Both the position numbers and the translations under genes were made by a program. A model generated the notes under the pieces. It was given only the letters and a program-made list of their open reading frames with translations. It was not told the origin of the DNA and searched no databases. A stretch of 64,000 nucleotides of DNA from an uncultured Oscillospiraceae bacterium (GTDB lineage: Bacteria > Bacillota > Clostridia > Oscillospirales > Acutalibacteraceae): the NCBI GenBank assembly GCA_900547105.1, contig URFL01000006.1, positions 87,928-151,927 on the forward strand, read 5' to 3'. Below, one piece after another: positions 52,285 through 61,700 of the stretch. How positions within the stretch are numbered: the first letter of the stretch is position 1; each line of letters begins with the position of its first letter.

Positions 52285-54345
52285 TTACATCACGATGTCC
52301 GGCTCGTCCTTTTCGTTGATGGACAACCGGTTAAGCAGCGTCAGCCGCGCCGGATGCTCCGCGTTATTCTCCACCGAATAACCGTTAAACCGCATCATAT
52401 TGGCGGCGGTGATGTCGCCGCCTTCCGCGTACAGGTACGGGCCGTTTTCGTGCAGATTATCCGATCCGGTATTCAGCAGCCGCACATGTTGGCTGTTGCG
52501 AATATCCAGATAGGTGTGCACGCCATAGGCAAAACAGTTCATAATCACCTGATTGTCCGCGTGATCCAGCCGGAAAATGGTGGTCTTTTTGCGGGTGATG
52601 GGATTCATCAGATGCGAGAAGCCCTGGTGCTCGTTGATCATCCCCGGCGCCTGCGGAAACAGCTTGGTGTACAGATCCCGTTGGTACCGCACCAGCACCG
52701 TGCCGTTTTGCAGACAGCCTTCCACAAAGCCATCCCGGCAATCCGCCAGACGGAACGCGTTGAAATAGCAGCAGGTGGTCACTTTTTTGATAAAGTGGCG
52801 ATCACAACCGGTGAAATCCACACCGTAGCAAGCGCCCGCGATCGCCATGTTCATGGCGTACACGCCCGCGCCGCAGCCGCGCACCGCATACGGATAGTTG
52901 TGCACGGTCACATCGTCTTTTTCGCCCTGCGGTCCGTTTTCGGGATACAGGATGCGCAGTCCGGCGATGCCGGCGTTGTCGCCCGCCAGTGTCACCAGCG
53001 CGGTGTCATGCTCGGGATCGGGAGTATCCGCGCCGCACAGCGCGAACAGCTTGGTGCCCTCGCTGCAGGGATGCTGGTCGCGCACCGGCACCGGCGAGCT
53101 GCCCAGCAGCAGCACCCCCTCCGGAACGGTCAGCGGTGCATTCAAACGATAGTTGCCCGCCGGCAGATACACCACACCGCCGGTGGAAGCGATCGCGTCC
53201 AGCGCACGCTGGATCGCGGCGGACGCGTCGGTCTGCGCCGTTTTGTCCGCAAGATAGGGGGCCGCGGCGGCGTTGATCATATGATCCGCCGGGCGCGCGG
53301 GATGCATAGTGTAGCAGGGGCTTTCCACCAGCTTCTCGGGATGCTCGTGCAGAATATGGTTGCCGCTGACCGCGCCCTCGACGGTGGTGCCGGTCAGCTT
53401 GACCAAACCCTCGGTCTGGTTGATGATCGCGTATTCGCTGCCGCTGACACGGCTGTTCGCCAACAGCGTGCCCCAGCGGGTATCGATGGACTCGACCTGC
53501 ACGCCGATGTCGCAATCCGACACATCCAGGTCAAAGAACGGACCCGCAAACTCGATGCGTTTGCCCTTGACGATGCGCACACCGATGTGGTAGTGATCCA
53601 GCTTAAAGTTGGTCAGCTGCGTCCATTCCAGATCGCCCAGAATCAAACCGGTGCCGTGCCGGCGGGTATAGGCATTCAGCTTATCCAGCGGCGCGGCGGT
53701 CAGCCCCGCGCCCGCATTCGCCCAATAGCGGTTGGACGCGGTGATGTTTTTCCATGTGCCGACATCCGACTGGTTGTACGCTTCCGCGATGTTGAACAGG
53801 AAGGTACCTTTCAGCGTGTCAAGGCTCATCATCTCGTGCACGCCGTCCACCACATTGGCGCCCACGCCGCGGTAGCCGTTGATGACGGTGCAATTGATGA
53901 TCGAATGGAGCATATTGCCCGCAATATAGAAGGTGAACGGATAGGGTTTCACCTCGTCGATCGACTGGTGGGGATAGTAAATGGTCAAGCCATAGGCACC
54001 GGCCGAGCCGCCCACAGTGATGAGGGCGGGCAGCGGCGCGTCCACGCTGTCCACATCCGCCAGCAAAATGGTGCCGTATTCGTTGCCCAGATCGGGATCC
54101 TGCCAGTCACCGCGCAGAGTGACAAACGGCGGGAGAGTCAACGGACCGGTCACACGATAGCGACCAACCGGCAAAAACACGGTGCCGCCGCCGCATTTGG
54201 CGCAATCGGCGATCGCCTGACGAAGCGCGGGAGTGCTGTCCTGCTCGCCGGTGGGATCCGCCATATACGGCGCTTCGGTCGCGATGATGTCCGCAATCAC
54301 CGGATCGGTCGTGGGATATTTGGTTTTGATAAGAGTTGCCTGCAT
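52285..54345 (-). CDS. Duplicated pectate-lyase-superfamily beta-helix protein without signal peptide
   Basis: 686 residues with two Pectate_lyase_3-like units: unit 1 starts ADPTGEQDSTPALRQAI and GGGTVFLPVGRYRVTGPLTL (about residues 28-70); unit 2 starts ADKTAQTDASAAIQRAL and GGVVYLPAGNYRLNAPLTV (about 360-405). Both continue into right-handed beta-helix coils. No signal or lipobox, so cytoplasmic or exported unconventionally; enzymes of this fold act on polyuronides or form phage tailspikes. Start ATG 54345 with GGAGG; a longer frame to 54540 covers the promoter. Confidence 0.8.
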   Translation of the reverse strand: MQATLIKTKYPTTDPVIADIIATEAPYMADPTGEQDSTPALRQAIADCAKCGGGTVFLPVGRYRVTGPLTLPPFVTLRGDWQDPDLGNEYGTILLADVDSVDAPLPALITVGGSAGAYGLTIYYPHQSIDEVKPYPFTFYIAGNMLHSIINCTVINGYRGVGANVVDGVHEMMSLDTLKGTFLFNIAEAYNQSDVGTWKNITASNRYWANAGAGLTAAPLDKLNAYTRRHGTGLILGDLEWTQLTNFKLDHYHIGVRIVKGKRIEFAGPFFDLDVSDCDIGVQVESIDTRWGTLLANSRVSGSEYAIINQTEGLVKLTGTTVEGAVSGNHILHEHPEKLVESPCYTMHPARPADHMINAAAAPYLADKTAQTDASAAIQRALDAIASTGGVVYLPAGNYRLNAPLTVPEGVLLLGSSPVPVRDQHPCSEGTKLFALCGADTPDPEHDTALVTLAGDNAGIAGLRILYPENGPQGEKDDVTVHNYPYAVRGCGAGVYAMNMAIAGACYGVDFTGCDRHFIKKVTTCCYFNAFRLADCRDGFVEGCLQNGTVLVRYQRDLYTKLFPQAPGMINEHQGFSHLMNPITRKKTTIFRLDHADNQVIMNCFAYGVHTYLDIRNSQHVRLLNTGSDNLHENGPYLYAEGGDITAANMMRFNGYSVENNAEHPARLTLLNRLSINEKDEPDIVM

Positions 54346-54403
54346 TCTGATAACCTCCTCCCATTTTATCGGCGCTGCCGAAAAATGGAACTGTTGCCCC
54401 CCT

Positions 54404-54431
54404 ATTATAGCCAACTGACCCCACAAGTCAA
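54404..54431 (-). promoter_or_regulatory. Sigma-A promoter of the beta-helix gene
   Basis: Minus strand TTGACT (54426-54431), 16 bases, perfect TATAAT (54404-54409). Confidence 0.82.
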
Positions 54432-54564
54432 CCATTATTTGGGAAAAGGCAAAAAACCGGAATTGTGCCCAATTTTCCCCCTTGAAAAAGGGGAATTCGG
54501 CGGTTTTCTCTAAAAGAAAATCGCCCTTGACTGCAAACAAAACGCATTATTTAAGCGGCAAGCG

Positions 54565-54593
54565 TTGACGGACGCCCCAAAGTGCGGTATACT
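54565..54593 (+). promoter_or_regulatory. Sigma-A promoter of the 192-residue membrane protein gene
   Basis: TTGACG (54565-54570), 17 bases, TATACT (54588-54593). Confidence 0.82.
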
Positions 54594-54636
54594 TAGCGAT
54601 ACAAACTTGTGTGTTCGTGCTTAACGGAGGTGCGTT

Positions 54637-55215
54637 ATGAGCAAAGCCCCCAAAAAATCGCCTACTATTTTTTACTGGCTATCGCTGGTGTCGTCGGTCG
54701 CGGTCGCGGTGCTGATGTTTGTGCCGTGGTTTTTGCTGCGGGCGACATCGTTCGGTATCTACAACGATTCCGGCGTGTACACCCTGACCCAGATTCCGAA
54801 CTTTCTGAAAACGCTGACCGTGTATGTCAAGGTGAGCAGCGATACCTGGGTATCCACCGCAGCGGTTGCGGCGATGTACGGCGTGGCGGCGCTGTTTGTC
54901 ATCCACATCATCTGGACGCTGGTGACCATGCGGCGCACCCCGCCGCGCGGCATTATTCCGGCAGTCGCAGCGCTGCTTTCAGCGGCGGCGTTTTTCGTGA
55001 TCCAAGGGCAATTCTCCGGATACATTCAAAAGAATTTGCCGCCGGATTTCGCACATATCGACTTTTTCCCGACCATCACCCCGTTTTTGGTGGTGTTGTT
55101 CTCGGTGGCGACGGTGGTGTTTTCGCTGTTGAACCGGCAGGAAAGCCGCGCGTTGTACGCGGTGCAGCACCCGCAGGAGATCGTGTTCCCGCCGGAAAAC
55201 CCCGAACCGGTGTAA
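54637..55215 (+). CDS. Four-helix membrane protein of unknown function
   Basis: 192 residues, helices at about 12-33, 73-95, 105-122 and 145-165, with a short Pro-rich C-terminus. No family recognised. GGAGGTG upstream of ATG 54637; single gene with promoter and terminator. Confidence 0.75.
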   Translation: MSKAPKKSPTIFYWLSLVSSVAVAVLMFVPWFLLRATSFGIYNDSGVYTLTQIPNFLKTLTVYVKVSSDTWVSTAAVAAMYGVAALFVIHIIWTLVTMRRTPPRGIIPAVAALLSAAAFFVIQGQFSGYIQKNLPPDFAHIDFFPTITPFLVVLFSVATVVFSLLNRQESRALYAVQHPQEIVFPPENPEPV

Positions 55216-55280
55216 AAAGCAGGACTCCCGAACAAATATAAAAGCCGGGTGCTCCCGGCTCAAGATAAGATAGGTATAGT

Positions 55281-55328
55281 AAACCGGCACGCTTGGCTCC
55301 TAAAGGTTCAAGCGTGCCGGTTTTGTTG
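55281..55328 (+). terminator. Terminator before the CRISPR remnant
   Basis: 15-bp perfect stem (55281-55295 with 55309-55323), then TTTTGTTG. A smaller AGCCGGG/CCCGGCT hairpin precedes it at 55242-55259. Confidence 0.85.
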
Positions 55329-55329
55329 T

Positions 55330-55418
55330 GCACCCCGCGAGGGGCGCGACGACCACCGGATACTGGGCACACGCTGCGACCACCGATTTCAATCCACGCG
55401 CCCCTCGCGGGGCGCGAC
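55330..55418 (-). CRISPR. Orphan CRISPR mini-array (one repeat, one spacer, one truncated repeat)
   Basis: Read on the minus strand: a 33-base repeat (55386-55418) starting GTCGCGCCCCGCGAGGGGCG and ending GTGGATTGAAAT, the hallmark of type I-C repeats; a 35-base spacer (55351-55385); then 21 bases (55330-55350) matching the first part of the repeat with a few changes, as in degenerate terminal repeats. No cas genes or leader in the window. The spacer begins and ends with CGGTGGTC. The array starts three bases after the stop of the TagF-like gene. Confidence 0.75.
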
Positions 55419-55421
55419 TTT

Positions 55422-56600
55422 TCATTTTCGCAGGCGGGCGATGGCGGCAAAGGTGCGGGCGCAGTTGTTTTCGTCGTGCAACGGGAAAAACGCCTCCACC
55501 CGCCGCCGGTACGCCTCCGGATTCGCCATGTCGCCCGCCAGCAGCGCCTGCAGATCCGCCAGCAGCGCCTGCTCGGTTTTGACCACCGGGCCAAACCCGT
55601 CGCGTTCATAATCAAAATAGCCTTGTTGATAGTGATACCGGCGGAATTCCTCCTGGTCAAACTGGTAGTATATCACCGGCTTATCCAAAAACGCCACATC
55701 AAAAAACACGCTGGAATAATCGGTCACCAGCATGGCGCAATCGGTCAGCAGCCGCTGCACATCGTGGGTGGATTTGTCCGCCAAAATCACCCGCTCCGAG
55801 CGCGTTTGGAACAGCGGCATATACCGCTGCATCTCCACATGGGGATAAAATACCAGCCGGTAGTCGTATCGCTCCAGAAGCTGCGCCAATTCGTCCGACA
55901 GCAGCAGCGACTGGTACGCCCGACAAAACGCCGTATCCGCAAACGCCTCGCCGGACGGGTAATGCGCGCCGCGCCATGTCGGCATCAGCAAAATCATCCG
56001 CTCGCGGTGATCGTTGCGCATCAGGTTATCGAACCGGCAAAATCCCACATATTGCACCACCTCCGGCGGATGACCGAAGGTATCCCGCACATACTCGTAC
56101 TCCGGTTTGGCGCCGCACACAAACATATCCAGATACAAATTTTCGCGGTGCAGCCATTTCATCTCGTCCTTGGTGACGCCGTGCTTCAAAAACACCTGTT
56201 TTCCGCGCGGTTTGATGCCGTGCGATGCCAGATGGTAAAAAATCATCAGATCCGGTGCCGCCGGCTGCACATGGGTACCGATCAGGTAATCGGCGCTGTA
56301 ATACAGCAGATAATGCATAAAGCTGCGGAAATTCACTGCCCCGCCCAGCGCATCGATCTTGTCGCGATCCACGCTGTCCGACGTAATGACATAGCGGGCA
56401 TTCACTTCCGGGTGCTCTTTTTTTAAGTATTCATAAAGCCGGTAGCCGTTGTCGCAGGCGTCGTTGCCCCGCTCGCTGACCAGCCAAACGCCACGCAAAC
56501 GGGGATTCACCACCCGGCATATCCAGCCGGCCGGCATAAAAAATACCATCAGCAACATCTGCTTGGCGTACGCGAACAGGCGCAAAATTTTGGTTCCCAT
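55422..56600 (-). CDS. CDP-glycerol glycerophosphotransferase family protein (TagF/TarF-like)
   Basis: 392 residues. Membrane-associated N-terminus, then the family signatures LKHGVTKDEMKWL, MPTWRGAHYPSG, LVFYPHVEMQ and VTDYSSVFFDVAFLDKPVIYY. Adds polyol-phosphate units to a lipid-linked wall or capsular glycan at the inner membrane face. ATG 56600 is seven bases after GGGG; ATG 56606 is too close. Last gene of the glycan operon. Confidence 0.9.
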   Translation of the reverse strand: MGTKILRLFAYAKQMLLMVFFMPAGWICRVVNPRLRGVWLVSERGNDACDNGYRLYEYLKKEHPEVNARYVITSDSVDRDKIDALGGAVNFRSFMHYLLYYSADYLIGTHVQPAAPDLMIFYHLASHGIKPRGKQVFLKHGVTKDEMKWLHRENLYLDMFVCGAKPEYEYVRDTFGHPPEVVQYVGFCRFDNLMRNDHRERMILLMPTWRGAHYPSGEAFADTAFCRAYQSLLLSDELAQLLERYDYRLVFYPHVEMQRYMPLFQTRSERVILADKSTHDVQRLLTDCAMLVTDYSSVFFDVAFLDKPVIYYQFDQEEFRRYHYQQGYFDYERDGFGPVVKTEQALLADLQALLAGDMANPEAYRRRVEAFFPLHDENNCARTFAAIARLRK

Positions 56601-56612
56601 ATACATTCCCCT

Positions 56613-57629
56613 TTATCCATGGCTGCCGTTGTGCGCGGACAGCCGCATCACCAACCCGTACCAATGCGCTTTCAGCAGCAACAGCTTGATTTTATCGTTG
56701 CGGCTGTACGCCATGCTCAGCGGCGTATCCCGCACCGCCCCACGCACCGTCGCGCTTTGCATCTCTTTTTTCAGCATCGCGATCTTTTCGCCCGGCGCGA
56801 CCGGCGCCAACCCGATGTTTTTGATGGTCATTTGCAGATCGCGCACGGTGCAATATTGCACCATCCGCCGGTGCATCGGACTGTCCGAAAGCCCCCACGC
56901 TTCCACCGCCGCGCGGGTCGCGTTGCTCAGATAAAAATTGTACTGCTCCCGATTCGCATGGTAGGAGGAGGACAGCGACGCGGCATCGGTCAGCGTGTAA
57001 TGATACAGCGGGCGGCGGGTGCACACCAGGCACGCGGGATCGTGACTGTAAAACGCAATATAAAACGCGCCGTCCTCACCGATGTTCATCGCCGGAAACC
57101 GGATGTGGTGCTGCTCCACAAACGCGCGGCGCAGCAGCTTGCCGGTGATGAAATACGCGGTTGCCAGCTTATCGAAATGCTCTTTGAACGGCTCGCCGCG
57201 GAACACACCATCCAGCGACGGCAGTGACTGTGTCGTTTTCACCAACGCCCCGCTCGCATCGTGATAATCGTGGAACCGGCCGCCCACCACGATATCTGCC
57301 TGCTCCCGATCCGCCAGCTCGGTCAGCACCGCGGCGGCATCCGGCTCGACCCAGTCGTCGGGGTCCAAAAAAAAGAGGTACTCCCCCGTCGCCAGATCCA
57401 GCGCGGTGTTGCGTGCTTTGGAAACGCCGCCGTTCGGCTGGGTCACCACCCGAAAGCGCGCATCTTCCCGCGCGGCGGCAGCACAGATGGCGCCGCTGTT
57501 ATCCGGCGAGCCATCATCCACAAAAATCGCTTCAAAATCCGGCATGGTCTGCCGCTTCAGCGAGTCGATCACCCGCGGCAGCTCCTGTTCTTTCCGATAC
57601 ACCGGCAGAATAAACGAAACCTTCGGCAT
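56613..57629 (-). CDS. Family 2 glycosyltransferase
   Basis: 338 residues. GT-A fold: VSFILPVYRKEQELPRVIDSL, IFVDDGSPDNSG, GVSKARNTALDLATGEYLFFLDPDDW (in part), GEDGAFYIAFY. Transfers a sugar to the growing surface glycan; donor unknown. ATG 57629 follows AAGGAG; the longer frame to 57776 runs into the polymerase gene. Confidence 0.93.
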   Translation of the reverse strand: MPKVSFILPVYRKEQELPRVIDSLKRQTMPDFEAIFVDDGSPDNSGAICAAAAREDARFRVVTQPNGGVSKARNTALDLATGEYLFFLDPDDWVEPDAAAVLTELADREQADIVVGGRFHDYHDASGALVKTTQSLPSLDGVFRGEPFKEHFDKLATAYFITGKLLRRAFVEQHHIRFPAMNIGEDGAFYIAFYSHDPACLVCTRRPLYHYTLTDAASLSSSYHANREQYNFYLSNATRAAVEAWGLSDSPMHRRMVQYCTVRDLQMTIKNIGLAPVAPGEKIAMLKKEMQSATVRGAVRDTPLSMAYSRNDKIKLLLLKAHWYGLVMRLSAHNGSHG

Positions 57630-57657
57630 ACGCCCCTTCTCCTTTCGGCACCGACCG

Positions 57658-59049
57658 TCACGCCCGCTCGGGCGGTGGCGCAGCACGCATTTCCTCGCGG
57701 ATACGCGCCGCGACCTCTTCTTTGTCCAGCGGCTTCCACCCCCGGTGGCTTTTTTCCTTGCGGCGGGCAAACGCATATCCCAGCACGATCAGCTTTAATC
57801 CCACCGTGCTCCAAAAATAAAACGCCGTATTATCGGTCAAGTAGGTGATGGTCATATATCCCAGCACCATCATATACATTACCGCGGTTTCCTCGCCCGC
57901 GTACTTTGCCCAAAAAATCGGGTACACGATATACTGGATACCCGCCCACAGGCAAAAGCCGGGGAAGCCGATTTCCACAAACACCTTCAAAATATCGTTG
58001 TGAAACGCGAGCGCCCGCTTGATCAATCCCGTAGCCGCCCACTGGCTCACAATGGTGTCCACATATTCAAATCCGCGTCCCATATAGGAAAAGGACAGCT
58101 GATAATACGGATTGGCGAGGCTCCACATATAATCGCGTCCCATCATATCCACGCCAAGGGTGTTCATCAATTGGGTCACGAATCCGTGGCGCACAGCGTA
58201 GATAAACAAAAAGAACAGCGTCACAAAGGATACGCCCAAAATCAGACAAAACCGCAGCTTATGCTTGGACCGCCGCAGCCAAAAGCCCAACAGGATAAAC
58301 AGGATCACGGACGGAATCGCCACCCGCTTCATCCCCACCATAAAGAAAAAGCTGCACGCGATCAAAAACCGGTTGGCAAGGCTTTTTTCCTCTTTGGTGC
58401 CGCGCGGCGCAAAGGCGGCGTAGTAAATAATGAGCTGCCCGAACACAAAGGTGAGATCGTGGATCTCCAGACTGCGGGCGTAGCCCTCGGCATCGCCAAA
58501 GGTCAAAAGACAGGTAATCAGCGACTGGATGCTCGGCACCACGCCATAGTTGGGAATCTCCAGCAGCATGATCGTGCCGTTGGCGATGCACAATCCCAGC
58601 GCAAACAGATGGATGCCCTGTTCCCCGAACAGGTAGATGGTGGAGATCGCCGTCATAACCGCAATGGTCTGGTACAGGATTTTGGAAAAGCCGCGGGTCA
58701 TAGAGGCGGCATCGATAAAATTCATGATCCAAATCGCGATCGACCACAACAGAAGCGCCGCAATCAGCGCAAAATACGCCAGCGTGGGCGGCACCATCCC
58801 CTTTGCCCGTGACGGCTGGGGACGGATAAAGGCATACGCCACCGCGATCATAATGACCCCCACGGTGATCACCTTGGGCAATCCATACAGCGCCGCTGTA
58901 ATGGGCTTCCATTCGCCCATCGCCGCCGCCGCGATCAACAGCACCACCGCCATGCGAATAAAGAGAGGGCGCTGGTCGTTGGCACAGATTGCCAGCGTAT
59001 CCGCCGCTTTTCGGCGCGACAGTTTTGCTTTTTCCGTTGCGGTCGCCAC
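57658..59049 (-). CDS. O-antigen/capsule polymerase-like (Wzy/ligase) membrane protein
   Basis: 463 residues, about 12 helices, with the large outer loop and late YVDTIVSQWAATGLIKRALAFHNDILKVFVEIGFPG region (in part) characteristic of O-antigen ligase/polymerase proteins. GTG start at 59049 behind AAAGGAGG; longer frames lack one. Would polymerise repeat units after flipping. Confidence 0.82.
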   Translation of the reverse strand: MATATEKAKLSRRKAADTLAICANDQRPLFIRMAVVLLIAAAAMGEWKPITAALYGLPKVITVGVIMIAVAYAFIRPQPSRAKGMVPPTLAYFALIAALLLWSIAIWIMNFIDAASMTRGFSKILYQTIAVMTAISTIYLFGEQGIHLFALGLCIANGTIMLLEIPNYGVVPSIQSLITCLLTFGDAEGYARSLEIHDLTFVFGQLIIYYAAFAPRGTKEEKSLANRFLIACSFFFMVGMKRVAIPSVILFILLGFWLRRSKHKLRFCLILGVSFVTLFFLFIYAVRHGFVTQLMNTLGVDMMGRDYMWSLANPYYQLSFSYMGRGFEYVDTIVSQWAATGLIKRALAFHNDILKVFVEIGFPGFCLWAGIQYIVYPIFWAKYAGEETAVMYMMVLGYMTITYLTDNTAFYFWSTVGLKLIVLGYAFARRKEKSHRGWKPLDKEEVAARIREEMRAAPPPERA

Positions 59050-59083
59050 GAGCGTCCCCCTCCTTTCCGAAAATATGCCGACA

Positions 59084-60619
59084 TCAGCGGTCAAACAACC
59101 GCCGTTTGACATCGCGGAACATATCCGCAAACTCTTTGAAATTGAACAGCACATTCACCGCCACAAACAAAGCGGCGATCCACAAGGCGTTGACAAACGC
59201 CACCCCGATCACATGGAGATACCCGGTGGCGGCGCAGCTTTCGGTACCGATCGCCAGCAACACCCCCACCAGCACCACCGCATTGATGAGAATCTTTTTA
59301 TACGACTGCCAGCAGCTGCGCTGCAAAATATGCTTGGCGGCAAACCACAGAAGCGCGTTGATGCGATAGAACAGCGCCACGATGGTGCCGATCAAACAGC
59401 CGATGATGCCGAACTTCCATGTGGCGGCGAGCGAAATCACCAGATTGATAACCATTTCTATAATCGCCTGGTGTTTGGTTTCGTCAAACTTGCCGGCAAT
59501 GGATTGCAGCTGGATCAGCGGAATTTCCACCCCGCTCATGATGGTCCAGGCGGCAAACATCAGCAGCACCGTCGTGTCATCGTAGATCGCGGCATCCGAC
59601 ACCCCACTGGTATACAACCGGATCACCGGCATCAAAAACGCGGTGATAACAGTATAGGCGATGAACAGCAGCATATAAAAGATGGTTTCGTAGTTATTAA
59701 AGTTCTTATCAAACTTTTTCCGGTCCGAATGGTACAGCTGCCCGAATTTGAAGGTCATGCCATCCGAAAAAGACGCCACGATCTTGGAAAAGTTGGCGAA
59801 GAACAGCGAAAACACCGCGTAAACGCTGGCGTAGTTCATGCCGCACATAAACGAGATGATGACCGTGTCGGTGTTGGAGAAAATGCAGCCGGAAATTTGG
59901 TGTACCAACACCGATTTTTTTTGCGACAGCGCCGACATATCGGGGGTCGCGTGCCAGTTGATCCAGCGGTAGTGCCGACGCACATACAGTATCACAAACA
60001 CCACCTGAATAATGGAAGGCAGACAATAGGTCGCCTGAATCAAAATCAGGTTGTCCGAAATCAGCAAAAAGGTGAGCCGCAGCACATTGGACAAAATCAT
60101 GGTGATGGTGGTCAGAACGGTGATAATGTACCGCTTGCCTTCCACCTGCAAAAACGCGTTGTATTTGCCGCGCAGCGAAAAGGAGATGATGCCCGGAATA
60201 CCGTACAGCATCACCAGTGTGCTGACGGTGGCATAGCTCAGGGTGGTTTTCACCATCAGCGGATACACCAGCGCAAACACCACCGTCGCCGCGGTATACA
60301 CCACGCTGGAACGCAGATAAAACCGCCGCGCCGCCGACAAGATCGCGTTGATGCTGTCGGTGTCGCCGTTGGCGACCGGTTTGTACAGCGCATATTGCGC
60401 CGACAGCCCCACGCCCGCTTCCAGCAGCGCGAGATATGCGAAGATATTTTTGATGGTGCTGTCCAATCCGTTGACATCCGAACCGAAGTTGACCAGATAC
60501 AGCCGCGGAATGATGAGTCCAAACACCACCACGATGATCTGGTTGGACAGGCTGGCCACAATATTCAGCACCACGCGCTTGTTTTTTTCATGTAAGGTTG
60601 TCGCTTTCGCTCCGTCCAT
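59084..60619 (-). CDS. Polysaccharide flippase (Wzx/MurJ-like)
   Basis: 511 residues, about 14 membrane helices. N-terminal LNIVASLSNQIIVVVFGLIIPRLYL and GVGLSAQYALYKPVANGD are typical of polysaccharide transporters. Moves lipid-linked units across the membrane. Start uncertain: ATG 60619 gives a 20-base gap from the acyltransferase but a weak ribosome site (AAAGAG); ATG 60685 would overlap that gene and has none. Confidence 0.87.
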   Translation of the reverse strand: MDGAKATTLHEKNKRVVLNIVASLSNQIIVVVFGLIIPRLYLVNFGSDVNGLDSTIKNIFAYLALLEAGVGLSAQYALYKPVANGDTDSINAILSAARRFYLRSSVVYTAATVVFALVYPLMVKTTLSYATVSTLVMLYGIPGIISFSLRGKYNAFLQVEGKRYIITVLTTITMILSNVLRLTFLLISDNLILIQATYCLPSIIQVVFVILYVRRHYRWINWHATPDMSALSQKKSVLVHQISGCIFSNTDTVIISFMCGMNYASVYAVFSLFFANFSKIVASFSDGMTFKFGQLYHSDRKKFDKNFNNYETIFYMLLFIAYTVITAFLMPVIRLYTSGVSDAAIYDDTTVLLMFAAWTIMSGVEIPLIQLQSIAGKFDETKHQAIIEMVINLVISLAATWKFGIIGCLIGTIVALFYRINALLWFAAKHILQRSCWQSYKKILINAVVLVGVLLAIGTESCAATGYLHVIGVAFVNALWIAALFVAVNVLFNFKEFADMFRDVKRRLFDR

Positions 60620-60639
60620 GGTCACACTCTTTTCTTCGT

Positions 60640-61695
60640 TCAGGTCGGCAGCCCGACCGCTTGCATCCACTTGTTCCATTTCCATTTATCCGCCAGCTTG
60701 ATGATCACAAACGGCACCGCCAGCCCCGCCGCCATACACGCCGCCACGGTAGCCAGCGCGGGCAGATGCAGCTTTTCGTATAAAACAATGCCCAAAAACG
60801 CACCGCAAAGCGGTTGGTGATACACATAATACGGCATGGTGTGCCGTCCAAACGCCGCCAGCCGGCGCAGTGGCTGCTCCAACAGGCAGCACGCCGCCAC
60901 AATGCCCACGCACCAACCGATCGTCACCGCGTTTTCCGCGTATCCCAGCGGCAGCCCCGTGACCCACGACGCATACCACTTGGTCGGCGGATACAGGGTC
61001 AACCCCGCCAAAAGCACGCCGCACGCCGCTCCGACGGCGCACAGCCGCCGCGCATAGCGGCGAATAAAGCCATCGGTCAGCAGTGTGCCGACCAGGAAAA
61101 ACAGCAGCTTTTGGAAAAACGCCTTAAACACCCATACCCAGCCTTCGCACACCAGCATATAAAAAGCGGGCACCAGCGCGATCGCCACCCATTTGACCAC
61201 CCGGGCACGCGCGCCCAGCCATTTGTCCGCCAAAAAGGCGACCATCACATACAAAAACAGGGTTTGCAGATACCACATATGGAAGCAATAGGGGTTATCG
61301 TTTTTCAGCATCGCCAGCAAATATTGCGGCGGCGACACAAACGCATACGCGCTGGAGGCAAGCATAGCGCGCACCGGCGGCACCAGCTGCACCGCTGCAA
61401 ACACGACATAGATCAGCACCGAATAGGTCACCCACGGCAGCAGCAGCGTTTTCGCTTTCTTTTTCAGATACGCCCCCGTTGTCAGCGAGGCGTTGCGCGC
61501 TTTGGTCAGCGCGTAGCCCATGCCGGACAGCATAAACAGCAGCGCCACATGAAACCGGTACACAAACAGGTAGGCGATATCGCACCACGCCGCATCGGCG
61601 CGCATCGACTCGCGGAAGGTGTGCCCGAAAATGACCAACAGCACCGCCACCCCTTTGGCGATGTCCATATAGTCGATCCGCTTGTTTTCCTGCAT
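60640..61695 (-). CDS. Acyltransferase family 3 membrane protein
   Basis: 351 residues, about 10 helices. Opens with RIDYMDIAKGVAVLLVIFGHTFRES, the acyltransferase-3 signature with its catalytic His, and has FHVALLFMLSGM and HMWYLQTLF. Probably O-acetylates the glycan made by the surrounding cluster. AAGAGG before ATG 61695; five bases after the GT1 stop. Confidence 0.92.
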   Translation of the reverse strand: MQENKRIDYMDIAKGVAVLLVIFGHTFRESMRADAAWCDIAYLFVYRFHVALLFMLSGMGYALTKARNASLTTGAYLKKKAKTLLLPWVTYSVLIYVVFAAVQLVPPVRAMLASSAYAFVSPPQYLLAMLKNDNPYCFHMWYLQTLFLYVMVAFLADKWLGARARVVKWVAIALVPAFYMLVCEGWVWVFKAFFQKLLFFLVGTLLTDGFIRRYARRLCAVGAACGVLLAGLTLYPPTKWYASWVTGLPLGYAENAVTIGWCVGIVAACCLLEQPLRRLAAFGRHTMPYYVYHQPLCGAFLGIVLYEKLHLPALATVAACMAAGLAVPFVIIKLADKWKWNKWMQAVGLPT

Positions 61696-61700
61696 ACCCG

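Noticed and set aside
55293..55600. Open frames reading ISIHAPLAGRD-like peptides
   Set aside because: These peptides are the well-known mistranslation of type I-C CRISPR repeats, not a protein.
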